Assembly (NCBI GenBank): GCA_900074885.1
Contig: FJUW01000028.1
Span: 326,339-390,338, forward strand
Source of the DNA: Rhynchosporium graminicola
Taxonomy: Eukaryota > Ascomycota > Leotiomycetes > Helotiales > Ploettnerulaceae
DNA: 64,000 bases
Direction of reading: 5' to 3'
The translations under genes were made by a program, and so were the position numbers. Shown here piece after piece: positions 23,350 to 35,659 of this stretch; position 1 is the stretch's first letter, and every line of letters begins with the position of its first letter. The notes under the pieces were generated by a model. That model worked only from the letters and a program-made list of their open reading frames with translations, was not told where the DNA came from and did no database searches.

Positions 23350-25516
23350 ATGCTTCACAATCCTCCGCCTCCTCGAGGCCCCCGAGGCTCTTCCCCGCAG
23401 GTTCGTGGTAGAGGACGAGGTGGAATACAAAAGCGCAGAAACGGGGGTCCAGCGCCAAAGATTGATAGAGATGGCGACTTGAATATGGATGCTGCTGTAT
23501 CGGCAGCTGACAAGCCTAAGTCTGGTAATGGATCTGGCGGCAGAGGCAGAGGCAGAAATCCTGATCGCCCAGGACGATCACAGGCAGGTCCAGCCTCGCG
23601 ACCAGGAGGAAGAGGGAACACCATTTCGGAACGAGCCAAGCAGAACATGATCCGCGGTCTTGGAGGAAAACAAGCAAACGTACTGGAATCGCGCATCACC
23701 GACGGAGGACTCCGCCTACAAGTTAGTGGTCTGAGTGAGAGCAAGGCCGCCAGCAACCCCGATGGAGGTCTGGAATCACTACTCGGATTCCTAGAGCGGA
23801 AGGCCAGCGGACTGGATTCTAAATCAAACAGAGCCGTGAAAATCAAGAAGGTATGTCCATTGTCTTGATGGTGGAACCGTGGAAGTTTACGCAGAGTCGC
23901 CGTCCCTTTGTGCTCGTTCTTGATCACCCACCAATATCGAGTCAAGGATAGACAGACATCCCGCTTCATGCCACGGCCTACCCTGCGATCGCTACCAAGG
24001 TGCATACGCCTTACTAACATAAACCTAGTCATCCAAAGCAGGTGACTCGGTCTTTATCACCGCCAGTCCAGAGGATATCGCTGCCATCCTCAAGCTAAAC
24101 AACTTCAATTTCGCCGGAGCAATTCTAACCATCAGAGCTCTTGATGCCTCGGGAGATGCACCTGACGTCCCCTCTGCGACGTCGGAAGTGAAGGATCAAT
24201 TGCGAGCTGTCTTGGCCTCACGATATGATGCTGGCCTGAAGCTGTTGAATCTATCTTCTCTCGTTGCTGATCCCGGACTGAACTCCATGGGCGTGTTCAA
24301 TGGAAGCACAACTACATCCAAAATATTCCCAGCCCTCATGGTTGTTTGTAACGATCTCTTCAAAACAAAGAAAGAGAAGCAGGAAGCGATCGTCAGCGTC
24401 ACTCTTGCAGACAACGCGCTCACCAAGGTCAATGAGATCCACATCCTGGCCGAAATGTTCCCAGACATCAGGAACATCGATCTTTCTCGAAACAACCTCG
24501 CAGATCTGAGATCAATCGATGCCTGGAGAAGAAAATTCCGCAACATGGAACATCTAATCTTGGTCGGCAATCCTATCGAGGCTCAGCTAGCCGAACTCAA
24601 GGACGAGATAATGAAGCGCTACCCAAAGCTGCACACACTAAACAACGTCCAAGTCAGAACTCAGGAAGAAGTCGCCGTCACTGTTGCTGCCGATGAAGCT
24701 GCCAGGAATCCCTTCCCTGTCCTCGGTCCCAACTTTCAAGATGTCGGTGGAGTGGGAGCAAACTTCGTCACACAGTTCTTTGCACTCTACGACAATGATC
24801 GTAACGCCTTTCTCGGACAGTTCTACGACTCTCATTCGAAGTTCTCACTCGCGATCAACATGACTGCCCCAAGAAGTACAGAGCTATCAGTACCCGTTCA
24901 GGCCTGGTCCGAATACACAAAGCATTCCCGCAACCTCCTCAAGGTCACTCACTTAAATACCAGAATGAATCGCCAGTACATAGGTGTGCAAGATATCCAG
25001 CCAGTCTGGGCCAGCTTACCTGCATCCCGTCATCCTGATCTCCATACACAAGGCGACAAGTACATCATTGAATGCAACACAGTCTCTGGTCTCCCCGATC
25101 TTACTGGCCAAGCTATCCACGGAGTAGATGGACTGATGATCACCATCCACGGCGAGTTCGAGGATCAACCACCAAAAAATGCCGACAAATCACTCCGCAG
25201 CTTCTCCCGAACTTTCGTCCTTGGCCCTGGAGCCCCAGGTGGTCCACAAATCCGAGTCGTCAGTGACATGCTTGCTCTACGTGCCTGGGCACCTCTCGCA
25301 CAGCCAGTCGTATCACAGTCGCCACCACAATTACAAGCAGCCCTTACCCCCGAGCAACAAGTCCTTCAACAACAAGAAGCTATTGCAAACCAGCTTACGG
25401 AGAAGACTGGTATGACTTTGGAGTACTCGGCTATGTGTCTGAATGAGACGGGATGGGATCTTGAGAAGGCTTTTGTTGCATTCACCACGAATAAGGTGAT
25501 TAACGCTATCTTCTGA
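23350..25516 (+). CDS. MEX67: mRNA export factor Mex67 (NXF1/TAP family)
   Basis: General mRNA export receptor that, with Mtr2, carries mRNPs through the nuclear pore. Two exons, 23350-23850 and 24029-25516, encode 662 aa. The N-terminus is Arg/Gly/Pro-rich (VRGRGRGGIQKRRNGG), suited to RNA binding. A leucine-rich-repeat block lies near residues 285-370 (VTLADNALTKVNEIHILAEM, then NIDLSRNNLADL). An NTF2-like domain, the Mtr2-binding fold, starts near residue 405 (NFVTQFFALYDNDRNAFLGQ). A UBA-like TAP-C domain ends the protein (TGMTLEYSAMCLNETGWDLE, then AFVAF) and binds FG nucleoporins. The intron has gtatgt, ttactaac and cctag signals. The order of domains and the length match the family. 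Confidence 0.95.
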
Positions 25517-27312
25517 TCCATTAAGAGTTTACTAAAGATCTGTAGGCAAACCTTCCACCTAACGCATGGGTCGCTGGAATCCCTAGATAAATGTCACGGT
25601 AGGAGGGTAGATGGGAGGCAATCTTGTCTTGCGGACCTGGGCAGGGTGTGATAAGATTTGGGTGTGTTGGGAGGTAATTTCAAATCATTACGGACTGCTT
25701 TTATTCACTGCCACGGCAGACCAATCACAGCAGTGTAATGAGAAGCGCGGGCATGGTTACCGGACATATATTGCATGACAGGCACTGGAATTGTGCGTTT
25801 GTCACGGGGGTCTTTCCTTTGAACATCTTTTTGCAAGCAGGGAGTTGGGGTTGGAAGATTTACACTAGTCTACAAAGCGAGCATGATGGATGGTCATCAA
25901 ACCAAGCGTGAAAAGCCGGATGGAAAAGGCGCTGGTTGGGCAGTTGCTTCGAAGTACATCACGGCTGGGTTATAGAGCGAAATCCCAATTAAGAAAATAA
26001 ATAGTCTCTTCTCGTCATTTTCCCCGTCTAACTTGATGGTCTCATTCCCAAATCCTGTGGTGAAAGATGTCTTGTAAAAGTTGCCTGGAGATAGGTATGA
26101 CACTTCCTCGGCATGAGAGTTCTGCTGCCTCTCAAGTCTTCAGAAGCTGGGGTGATGAAAAGCCTACTTGGAGTCCTGGAAGCCTTTGAAGGACTCAAAT
26201 CCCCTGAATATCAGGTGCGTTCTATTCTTCCACTCGGTCTCGGAAGCAGCGAGATCTATCTTTTCCTCACTGTCACTACAAAGCCGAGACCCATGCAGGG
26301 AATCCATTGCAGTGAAAATCTAAGCTCGTAAAAATTGATGTGGCGACATCTGCGGAGTGTCATTTAGGACATACAAGTATGCGTTGCTGCTGAGTTGAGT
26401 TGAGGTCACTCACGAATCTCCCAAATTGCGGGGGACATTTGTTCAACGCTGCCAACCCATATCTTCTTTTGCTTTATTTCACTTCAGGATCTTGCTGATG
26501 GCGAGTGAAAGTGACAGCGTTATGGAGTTATGGATGTGATCAAGTGAAACGATTATGAGACTTTTTGGGACCGTGGGATGGGTATCGTTGCAAGTGGAGA
26601 GCTATGGACCTTTTTGTTTGAAAGTTAGGCTGTGAGGTGGAATCGATATGATGTTTTTGAAATTCTCACAGCTTTTTGATGAATCTGGGGATTTTTTTGG
26701 AGTCGGGAAGATCGGTGTTTAGATTTTGATGCTCGTATCGTTGGGAGAGGGTTTTAGGCTTTTCGGAATCATGTATGAGATCAGGGATTACTGGGAAGAT
26801 ACTGTAATTCCGAAGGCGTGGAATATGTGCGGTGTGTTCGGTGAAGCAGCTAAAGTTGTGGGTGCTTTACGGTCTGGGACCTTTAGCAAGAATCAAGACG
26901 TGTAATGGAATTCATGTAGCTTTCATGGGTTAATAGTAGCCGGCCCTGTGTGACCGTCGTTGTTGTGTTGCGTTGGTACGTTGGAATATAAAGGATTCTG
27001 AACATGCTTCCTTCCCTGCGGTTACCACGGCTGGCTCTTGTTACAGCCCCTCATATCAAGGATGGGTCTTCTCGCGTATTCATAGCAACGGTTTCATAAG
27101 GAAGATTCTCGTAACTTAAGAAGCAAGTGAGTAAAGTAAAGGAAGATAAATTTCATCTGATCCATACTATTGACCACTCATCTAACTCATTAAAACCTCG
27201 AACTATATTCTAGACACTAAAAGTTCAAAGGTATCATATGTTCTAACCAATTCTGCGTCATCAATATCCAAACAGCTATTTACAAGAAATCACTCGTTGC
27301 GCTCTTTCCCCT
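25517..27312. other. intergenic region
   Basis: About 1.8 kb between MEX67 (plus) and the sulfate permease 3' end (minus). A minus-strand coding-like segment at 25897-26150 is listed separately; the rest shows nothing. Confidence 0.45.
25897..26150 (-). other. coding-like segment of unknown origin
   Basis: The minus strand reads in one frame from LERQQNSHAEEVSYLSPGNF through KLDGENDEKRLFIFLIGISL to a stop at 25897. It includes a hydrophobic stretch and protein-like composition. A stop directly upstream and no clear start or acceptor mean it could be a terminal exon, a gene relic or chance. Confidence 0.2.
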
Positions 27313-29967
27313 TCAAGGCAGCTCCCCAATGCCCGGTCCGCCTTGAGATTCAAAGCTCTCTTTCGCCTCCACATTCGCAATAGCACTTTGCAACGCACTC
27401 GTCAAATCGATATGAAACAACGGCCTATTCAAGCCATTCACCACAGCCGCACGTCCAGTCGTCTTAATCCCAACGTGCTTGAGATCAGCACCACTCGACA
27501 GCCCACTATCGCTATCAGCCGCAATCCCATCTCCGTGATGATCCGACCTCTTGCTCTCCCTCGCTCTCGTCTCCTCCAATTCCTTCTCATTCGCACTCCT
27601 CTCCGCCGCCTGGGCCGCCGAATCCGAACCTCCAAGCTCCGCAACGCTGAAAATAGGTTTCCAGCGATGTGTGGATGTAGAGTCTGGAGTCGGGTACCCG
27701 AACCCTGCGGAAACGAGAGCGCGTTTTGTCCATCGGTTGTTGATGGATGCGAAGTGCCAGTCGATGGTGGATGGAGACGCGTATTTGTCGAGTTGGTTGC
27801 GGACGTCAATGAGTTGTTGCACCGAGGTTATATCAACGTTGTTGACGGATGAGAGGTCGAGGATTATGGCTTTCAGTGTTGGGCGGTCGGAGTGTACTTC
27901 GGGGGCTTTGCCGCGGCGTGGTCCGGGGTCGTTCCTGAGGATGTGTTAGGGATTTCTTTGTGGAACAGGATGATTGGTGGAATGTGGAAAAGAAATACTT
28001 ACCAAGGACGATCACCAGGACGTGGGTAGTGGTCGAGATTGGTTCGGCGTGTTGAGGCGAAGATGTGATTGGTCAGTTGATCCAAGTAGTGGTTTGCATT
28101 AGGATAGTTGAAGCCTTCGGAGAAGCGATAGATGAAAATTCCAGGGTATGGGGACTGCACATCGACGTCGGGGTTGGAACCATCACCGTGGTCAAGTGGC
28201 AGGAAGATGTTTCGGGATGAAGCATCTTCGTGAGCTCCACCGGAAGGAGCAAAAGTGCCGTTGTTTGGAAGGAAAGGTTTGCTCTCGTTGCCGACAATAG
28301 ACTCGCCTACAAGAGAGTGAACCTTGACCTTACCGAGGAATCGTCCCTTAGCCTTCAACACTCTGTAAAGCAAGAGAGCTAAGGAGACACAGATGGTGGT
28401 GTAGATACCGTTCTCGATGGACGAAAAAACTGTAACAAGTACTCCTGCGAAGAAGATGGGTACCTCGAGAGGCGAAACTCGCCAAAACTGATAAACAGTG
28501 TTGGGAGGGGTGATCAGATCCCCTACGGCGTGGATAATGACTGCTGAAAGACTGGCACTTGGAATATAGAAGAAAACAGCAGTGAGGGCGTAGATCGCCA
28601 AAAGTACAACCACTGCAGTTATAACACCAGCAAATGGTGTTCGAACACCGGCCTTTGACTTGATGGCGGTTCGGGAGAAGGATCCAGTAGCGGGATAGGC
28701 TCCAAGGAAAGGTCCCAAAAGATTTGTAATACCAATAGCAACCATTTCCTGAGAAGGGTTGATGATGTAGTTGTTGATTCGGCCAAAAGATTTTGAAATG
28801 GCAATGTGTTCGATCAAAAGGACAATGACAGCTGATGGAAGATCGGAAGCAAAGATCTTGATGATTTTGGTGTTTACCACAGGAACGGCGGCAGCTGTGA
28901 AACCTCTCGGGACGTCCTTAAGAATCTTGAATAGCGGTTTCTTGCGGTGGTGTCTGTTTACAAGCCAACTAATCATCGTGTATAGGAGGATAACGAAAGC
29001 CGTTCGAAGGGTAGCGATGAAGAAGAACATCTTCTGCTTTTGAGGCCACTTTTTTGCAGCGAGACTGCATCCTGATCTGATGGCATACAGAAGGAAGAGA
29101 GCTGTTAAGCCCATCGCGGCATCGAGCGTCGTATCCGGAAGATGCTTAAAGGAGTTTATGATGACCTCGTACGTCGCGGCCCTAGTGTCAAACTTCTTCG
29201 AGAAGCCCATCATGGTTGGGACTTGACCGGCAATGATATTGATGGCAGATCCCGTCATAAATGCTGAAATAGATACCAGGGGAATAAGGTCGACGATCCA
29301 TCCAGCTCGGATTAGACCGATAAAGACAATGATGGCTCCGCAAATAATGGACAAAGCTGACGCGATAGCCGGTCCGGAAATTTCAGGGTTGGTTTTGGCG
29401 GCTTGCTTAACGATTTTACCAACGAGGGTTGACATAACGGCAACCGGCTACTAGGAGGTCAGGACGTGTTCTTTCAACTTCAGTCAAGTGGACTTACCCC
29501 GATAGTGATGTCTTTAGAAGTCGCAAAGAACCAGTAGATTAAGACGCCCATGAAAGATGTATACAAACCATACTGGGCTGGTAGTTCGGCAAGGACGGCA
29601 TAAGCCATACCTTGCGGAACGACGACGGCACCAATGGTGATACCTGATATCATTAGTACGTATAGAAATGCAATGTTCAGGAGATCTTACCAGCTACCAG
29701 ATCACCAGCAGCCCACTGAGCGTTGTATCGAGATATCCAGTGCAAGAAAGGGAAGAGAGACCACAAGTAATTGCGAAGATCTCGTCCATTGGGTGCGGTT
29801 TCCCTAATCCAATCCATCGCGTGGGGTTCTCGCTCGACGTATGTGTCGGCGGTCTGAGTTGAGAAGACGGATTCTCCTCGCTGAATCTCGTCATCCAGTT
29901 CATTCCGATAGTTGAGCTTGATACCGAGTCCTTTGGCCAAGGCATGTCCCACTTTGCTGGAAGCCAT
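27313..29967 (-). CDS. SUL2: sulfate permease (SulP/SLC26 family, Sul1/Sul2, CYS-14 type)
   Basis: High-affinity sulfate uptake at the plasma membrane for sulfur assimilation. Four exons, 29967-29691, 29643-29498, 29447-28003 and 27934-27313, join to 829 aa. The N-terminal cytosolic leader is followed by the SulP core: DLVAGITIGAVVVPQGMAYA and AELPAQYGLYTSFMGVLIYW are the SulP signature segments. Multiple membrane spans follow, and FLGAYPATGSFSRTAIKSKA is the conserved motif late in the core. The cytosolic C-terminus carries a STAS domain (RPTLKAIILDLSSVNNVDIT, then VQQLIDVRNQLD). The last intron falls inside the STAS region. The start is the ATG at 29967; another in-frame ATG lies five codons upstream. 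The upstream region contains two palindromic CYS3/MetR-type sites (see findings). Confidence 0.95.
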
Positions 29968-30973
29968 GGTGACCTTGATCAAAATAGGAGTCCTTGCGAT
30001 GAGGCTCTATTCAAAAAAAGATCGAAGATGAAACCAAGATTAACAGACTAGGTAGCAGACAGAGAAGCTCAAGGGATCTTATACCAAGATCTACAAGACA
30101 ATCCCTAGATATAAGCTAATGGGCGGCAGCTTGTGGGAAGCTTATTGAACGGAGCACTGCGTAGACTGCGTGAGACAGACACCGGGGTCGAATGGTCCCT
30201 ATGAGGATGAGTTCCAGAACCGTGGGACTACAGCCCTTGAATCGGGAGTGCCGTGTCAGAAAAGTCTGGGGTATGCCTGTGGGCAAGTCAAAAGCAAATA
30301 TGGGCAGCTAAAAATGGTCCAGAAGAAGACTTGATATCAGAAGAATACGAGTGGTATGTTGCGCACTGCCACCAATATATTGCGTGCTTTCCCGACAGAC
30401 TTGATAGGTGACTTGACGGCTCCGGGCCCTGGCTGAGAAAAACCAGCTTCAAGAAAAGGTTTCAAGGCTGTGATGGGCGATGGAGGTCTAGCTCAACGAC
30501 CAAGATGTCGATATTATTTGATGATGGGAAAGAGAAAGTTCGACGACCGAGGATCGAGTCCTGGAGAACATGAACAGGATACCTACCTACCTAGGTATAT
30601 ACCTCAAAGCGACTAGGAGAAATCGGTAATTAGGTGCCGCAGAGGTCTGTCTGTACCGAAGGTACCTTTCTGAGCTTTAAAGAATTGATGCGACCAGTCC
30701 TGTCCGTGTTTAAAAAGGTTGACCAGACAGGGAAGACCCGACCGATACCATTACTGGTATGGTAGTACATCACCTACCTGGTGGGCTCCTTACTCCGTAG
30801 ACTTCAAAGTCCAAAGAGGAGCGAGCACTAGTATAGATTGGGTAGTGTAGTGAAGTGTGGTGTAATAGGATAGTGAAATATCACTCTGCTAAACAGTCAC
30901 TCGATGGGCAGATTTCTAGAAGCCGACGAAAGTGCACGGCAAAACACATTGTCTTGTCATAATGGATCTGTCG

Positions 30974-30983
30974 ATGGTATCAT
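30974..30983. promoter_or_regulatory. CYS3/MetR-type palindrome ATGGTATCAT
   Basis: Exact match to ATGRYRYCAT, the published Neurospora CYS3 and Aspergillus MetR bZIP recognition consensus. It lies about 1.0 kb upstream of the sulfate permease start codon, a known class of target for this regulator. Occupancy is inference. Confidence 0.5.
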
Positions 30984-31254
30984 CATACCTCTCTCACCGC
31001 AGCCATGCCATGCCATGTCCCGAACACGCCTAGCTCTCAATAGACCGCCCCCGGGACAGAGGCTTTCGTACAGTCGGTGATAATTAATGGATCTCAGCTG
31101 AGCAAAACATCACGATTCACGACCAGGAAGGATAGCGGGCATACAGTACAGTTGGAGGAGGTTCAAGGTTCAAGGCTCAAGTGCTCGTGGCGGCGAATGA
31201 TATCTGTGATCAGCCCTCTCGGTAGTATTTCGGCGTCTGAAGGGAGGGGGCGAC

Positions 31255-31286
31255 TCGGCGGGTCGGCGGGTCAGCGGGTCGGCGGG
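31255..31286. repeat. (TCGGCGGG)4 tandem repeat
   Basis: Four 8-bp units, the third with one G-to-A change (TCAGCGGG). Confidence 0.9.
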
Positions 31287-31404
31287 TATTGTAGAGTAGA
31301 GGAGGGGCAGACAGGCGCATCCATCCACATGAACGAACTAACCTTGGGCTAACTGCCCTACCTAGCGCCTAGGGTCGTTGGAATTTGCATACATAGTACT
31401 TTCG

Positions 31405-31424
31405 TACATACATACATACATACA
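31405..31424. repeat. (TACA)5 microsatellite
   Basis: Five perfect TACA units within a TACATAC-rich stretch. Confidence 0.95.
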
Positions 31425-31675
31425 TGCTTGCTTGTACTTGGGTCCTTGGTTGGATACTTGATTGAGTATGCGTGCATGCGTGGGCCAAGCAGCTGAGAAG
31501 CTTGTCAAGCACGCCCATGCACTGCGGTTTGCATACTTCGAAGTATGTACCTTAGGTATCTCTAGGCACGGAAAGAGACGGTACGTTCTACAGTACAGTA
31601 CCTACCTACCTACTACATTGAAAGCAAGCATGAAGCACGAAACGGAGCACCCACGGGAGCACTTCATCCAGCTGA

Positions 31676-31723
31676 TAGCGATAACGATAACGATATTGTT
31701 AGCGATGACGATAACGATAACAA
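31676..31723. repeat. imperfect GATAAC/GCGATA tandem repeat
   Basis: Alternating GATAAC and GATGAC/GATATT units over about 48 bp. Several of them contain GATA cores. Confidence 0.7.
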
Positions 31724-32042
31724 GGCTGGTGACCAGATCGCCTCAAGGAAGTTCAAGGAAGAAGATAATGTTACATACCTAGCTAGGATCGCTACCTTCC
31801 TACCTACCTAGGCTAGGTATACTTATCTCACAGTATTGTTTGCATGAGGGTTTACTTCTATCTCGGTCTATCCCATTCCCATTACAGTCAGTCAGTACCG
31901 ATGAGAGATTGAGTTAGCCCAGATCAGTGTAGCGGCCCGCCGAAAAGCTCAGCCGTGCCTGCTTGTCTGCATGACAAGGCGGGCGGGACTCGACCCAGAA
32001 AGGCGACCGGATGGGATGGACTGCCAATCACCATCGACCTTC

Positions 32043-32052
32043 ATGATGCCAT
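32043..32052. promoter_or_regulatory. CYS3/MetR-type palindrome ATGATGCCAT
   Basis: Second exact match to ATGRYRYCAT, about 2.1 kb upstream of the sulfate permease and 1.55 kb upstream of BUB2. The distance makes function less certain than for the 30974 site. Confidence 0.35.
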
Positions 32053-33603
32053 CTCTAGGGTTGTCGCCTCCAAAGCACATCATTTGCATCTGGGCGGCGG
32101 CTCCAGAAGTCCAGAAAGGATGGCTGAAAAAGAAAGGAAAAGAAACAACAGAAGCCAGACAGCTAGAGTATCTAGTAGTGTCCACGGTGTATCCTGACAT
32201 CCAACCCAAAGTCTAATTACTTGCCGAGATGTTTTTGTCAGGATCCAGGCCTTCACTTAGCTCCCCACTAGCTTCTCGAATAGAAAGGTCAGACAGCAGC
32301 ATACACTTGTTTTCTAGCATCCTTTAAGATCGTACACAATTTCGGCCTTAGTGGGAGAGGAAGCTTCTAAACATTCCGAATGGCAAGGTAAACAAACAAC
32401 CAATGTATTGTAGGATTGTAATGTGATTTCTGGATGTCGAATTTGATTGTGCGTTGTGGAACAATTGAAGCATTCCAAGAGAAAGTCCAAGGAGAGCCTC
32501 AAGCTTAACTGACGCCAGGTGTTCAGATTCGAAACTGGAAAGTCCGACAAGCTTTGAGGGAGAGGGAAGCATAGCGAGTCAGCTGGTATGGTGCTCATGG
32601 CTTTTTCCACCCAGTCTCAATGCTTCCACCGCATATGCGAAATGTGAAACCTCCTTGAGCCTTATGATACTGTTGATTGTGTTTGGGCAAGTGAACACGC
32701 GACTAGAGGGACGCAAAGTGCATATTTCGGTCTCACTACTCAACTTTCAAAGAAACCTAATAAACGAGGGTAGCAATGGCTACCTCCTCGGAGAAGCGTA
32801 CATCCTTGGTAGAAGCACATGGCCAGCCAATGTCGAAAAAGGAAGTGTGTTTATCTTAGGAGGTGTTCCTTCAGCTGGACTGTATCTTGATAGCTATAGA
32901 ATCATTACATGCAAAACTGTATCCCAGTAGCAACAAACAGAGTCAGAGCAACAGAGTTGTTGGGCTTGGCGACTCAAGAATACCGAGCTAAAAGGGAAAC
33001 ATAAGATGTGACTTCACTCGAAGTGTAGGTACGAAAATTTGTAATTTTGATCAGAGTATTACTTGGAAGCTGCAACAGTAAGTTGGAACTTTCGTGAGAG
33101 GACAATTCCGATACCACCAAGCGCGCGCTGCATCGGTCTCGTTGGGATACATACCTCAAGGTACAATAATAGTCGGACCGCCACCAAAAAGTTCGGGGCA
33201 CACTTACAGGAAGGGAAATGACTATTACGTATGTAGGTACCTGCAACGAAAATGAAAATGTGTATGATAAGTGATCATGAAACATTTCTGAATCGATTGA
33301 ACTTTTTGATTCTTTTCGAGAAATAAATGCAGGACTTGCACTGCTTTGACAATCAAGTTTCAAGGAAAACTACCACACAGGAGCAGCTCTTTATTGATAC
33401 CTCGGTTCTCCGCGTTGTTGCTAGGCTGACGCGAGCGGTCGCGTAAAGAGACAAAAAGCCGAACATCCAAGTTCAGCCTCAATTGCATGGGAGATAATCA
33501 CAAATAGCTGTACCACTGTATCATTATTACCCCCTATTTTACATATCTCTTCAAGGAGAAGTAAACACGGATGGACTAGTGCGATCAACAAGAACCTGTC
33601 AAC

Positions 33604-35071
33604 ATGTCAACATCACCAACAAAACAAAGCATCCCGAAATTAGCCCCGCCAAACCTTCCACCCTCCCTCCTCAACCCACCATCACCACGAACACACAGGG
33701 CTCTTAGACGACTTCAATCCGCGCATACACTGGGCCAGTCGAATCACCAACCTTCGCTGATATCGCAGCAGCACAATCAAGTTTTGCAGAAGACCCAATC
33801 GCCGGCGAACAGCACATCGGTACCCCACCACAGTCGAGGACGTTCAAATAGTGATGCTACGAATATGTCGATTCCCACCCCAGGCTCTGCCAGCAGGCGG
33901 CCGATCCATCCAAAGAAACCGATAGCGGCAGATGCACTGTCTCTTGATCGGCTGGTGAGAGATGGTCCTCCAGATGGGGATGTAATTGGCGCATTAGAGA
34001 GCGTGAGGTTGAAGATACTAGATCAGGGAATCAAGAGTGATACAGATGGCATGGTATGGCTCCAGCTCTTGCTGCTCAAGACATCATCATTAAAATCTGT
34101 CTAGTCATCACTCAGAATTTACGTCTGGCTGATCCTGCTGAATGCCCCAGTCCTCGAAACCGACTCTTACCTCACCCTCATACATCGCGGAGCCTCTCCT
34201 GCCTACTCCAAAATCCGCAATGATACATTCCGAACCCTAGCCACCGATCCCCTTTTCCGCCGACGAGTCAGTGAAGCCAGTCTTATCCGTCTACTCAACG
34301 CAGTGGCATGGAAATTACATGATGCGAGAGAGGAAAGGGCAGAAAGTCTATCAAAGTCGACTAGCAAGTTCACACATACGGCGAATGCTCATGGGAGTCC
34401 TGAACTACAGAACGGTACTCCAGTCATGAAATCTAGAGCTCGAGCCCTCACACTCACAACGGAAGGATCTGAAGTAGGAACATCTGAGCCAGGGACCTAT
34501 GTTCAGGGTATGAACGTACTGGCAGCTCCATTCTTATATGCAGCTCGGAGTGAAGCCGAAGCTTTCGTTGCATTCCACCGCTTTATTACGGTAGAGTGTC
34601 CTGGTTATGTTCGCGGTGCTATGGATGGTGTGCACAAAGGTCTTGCTCTCGTGGACAAAGTCCTCGCTATCGTGGATCCAAAGCTGAGTCTTTACTTGAT
34701 CGGAAAGGGCATGAATGCAGAGTTGTATGCCTTTCCCTCGGTTCTGACTCTATGCGCTTGTACACCACCATTACCAGAAGTGTTGCGACTCTGGGACTTC
34801 TTATTCGCCTATGGAGCTCATCTCAATATCCTGTGTATCGTGGCGCAACTTGTGATTCTCAGGACTTCTATCTTGAGTTCTCCGAGGTATGTCAGCTTTT
34901 TCAGCTTTGTCTTCGTTCAAAGACTCCTCAATACTAACTGCTCAAAGTCCGACCAAGATATTGCGATCATTTCCACCTCTTCAAGCTGAGACTATTAAGG
35001 CTGTCACACTGTCTTTGATCAAGAAGATTCCAGACGATGTTTACGCTGAGATCGTATCTCACGCAAAATGA
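33604..35071 (+). CDS. BUB2: mitotic checkpoint GTPase-activating protein Bub2 (Cdc16 type)
   Basis: TBC-domain protein that, with Bfa1/Byr4, acts as GAP for the Tem1/Spg1 GTPase at spindle poles and restrains mitotic exit or septation. Three exons, 33604-34053, 34105-34886 and 34948-35071, join to 451 aa. The first 110 residues are Ser/Pro-rich and disordered. The TBC domain includes SLRIYVWLILLNAPVLETDS. The arginine-finger motif IxxDxxR appears as IRNDTFR and the glutamine-finger YxQ as YVQGMNVL. FPSVLTLCACTPPLPEVLRL, then WDFLFAYG, is diagnostic of Bub2. About 55 residues of polar sequence are inserted between the arginine-finger and glutamine-finger parts (WKLHDAREERAES to SEPGTYVQ). Yeast Bub2 is shorter (306 aa); the extra length here is the N-terminus and this insert. 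Confidence 0.94.
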
Positions 35072-35659
35072 ATCATGATCTTCGAACATTGTATGGAGTT
35101 TTGGGTCATTGAATATTGGCGTTGCCGGATCTAGATTGGGAAATGAGCTGGTTGTTCACTTGCGGCGCATATGGGTCAGGATGTGTAATAAAACTGTACT
35201 ATTATGATAGCTCGATGAAAATGAATGATGACCCTCTTAGTTCTCGATAATCTAGGTACGATGCATTCCTCAAGGACACGAAGACTATCTCCTTAGTTTC
35301 CAGCCTCCCTCCTTGTATGCCCTTCACCCACGTGCATCGTATCAAACCAGCTCTTCTCGAATCACCAACCTGCTCCCACTTTCGAGCCCACGCAAATTCA
35401 ACGGTCAAATTGTTGTCTTCAGAAAACGCCAAGGCATGCAATTCGGTCGTCATATTGACAATGCCCAGAGTCGCGCACGTGGAGCCCTCATTGGTGCTAA
35501 ATTCAAACGCTGCAAGGTACCGCAAGAGAGATAACCGGGGGTAGTCGATCTTCACTATACACAACAACGTCCAGCAAGCGACCGACCGACTCGTATACTG
35601 CTTACTGCATTGAGCATTCAGCCACCCTGTATATAAATTCTTTCAATTCCCTCCCGATC
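35072..35659. other. intergenic region between BUB2 and AIM6-like gene
   Basis: 3' flank of BUB2 and promoter of the next plus-strand gene. No extra gene was seen. Confidence 0.5.

Larger units (their letters stand above)
29968..33603. promoter_or_regulatory. long intergenic region upstream of sulfate permease and BUB2
   Basis: About 3.6 kb between divergent starts. It has TACC/AGGT-rich stretches, several microsatellites annotated separately, one TACTCCGTA word (30791-30799) and two matches to the CYS3/MetR palindrome. A 98-codon Cys-containing minus-strand open frame (32314-32610) exists, but I cannot support it as a gene. Confidence 0.5.

Noticed and set aside
23355..24032. 225-codon minus-strand open frame
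   Set aside because: Antisense of the Arg/Gly/Pro-rich MEX67 N-terminus, which is biased enough to leave the opposite strand open.
32314..32610. 98-codon Cys-containing minus-strand frame as a small secreted protein
   Set aside because: No signal peptide (the hydrophobic residues are internal), no family resemblance, and it lies inside a long promoter region.
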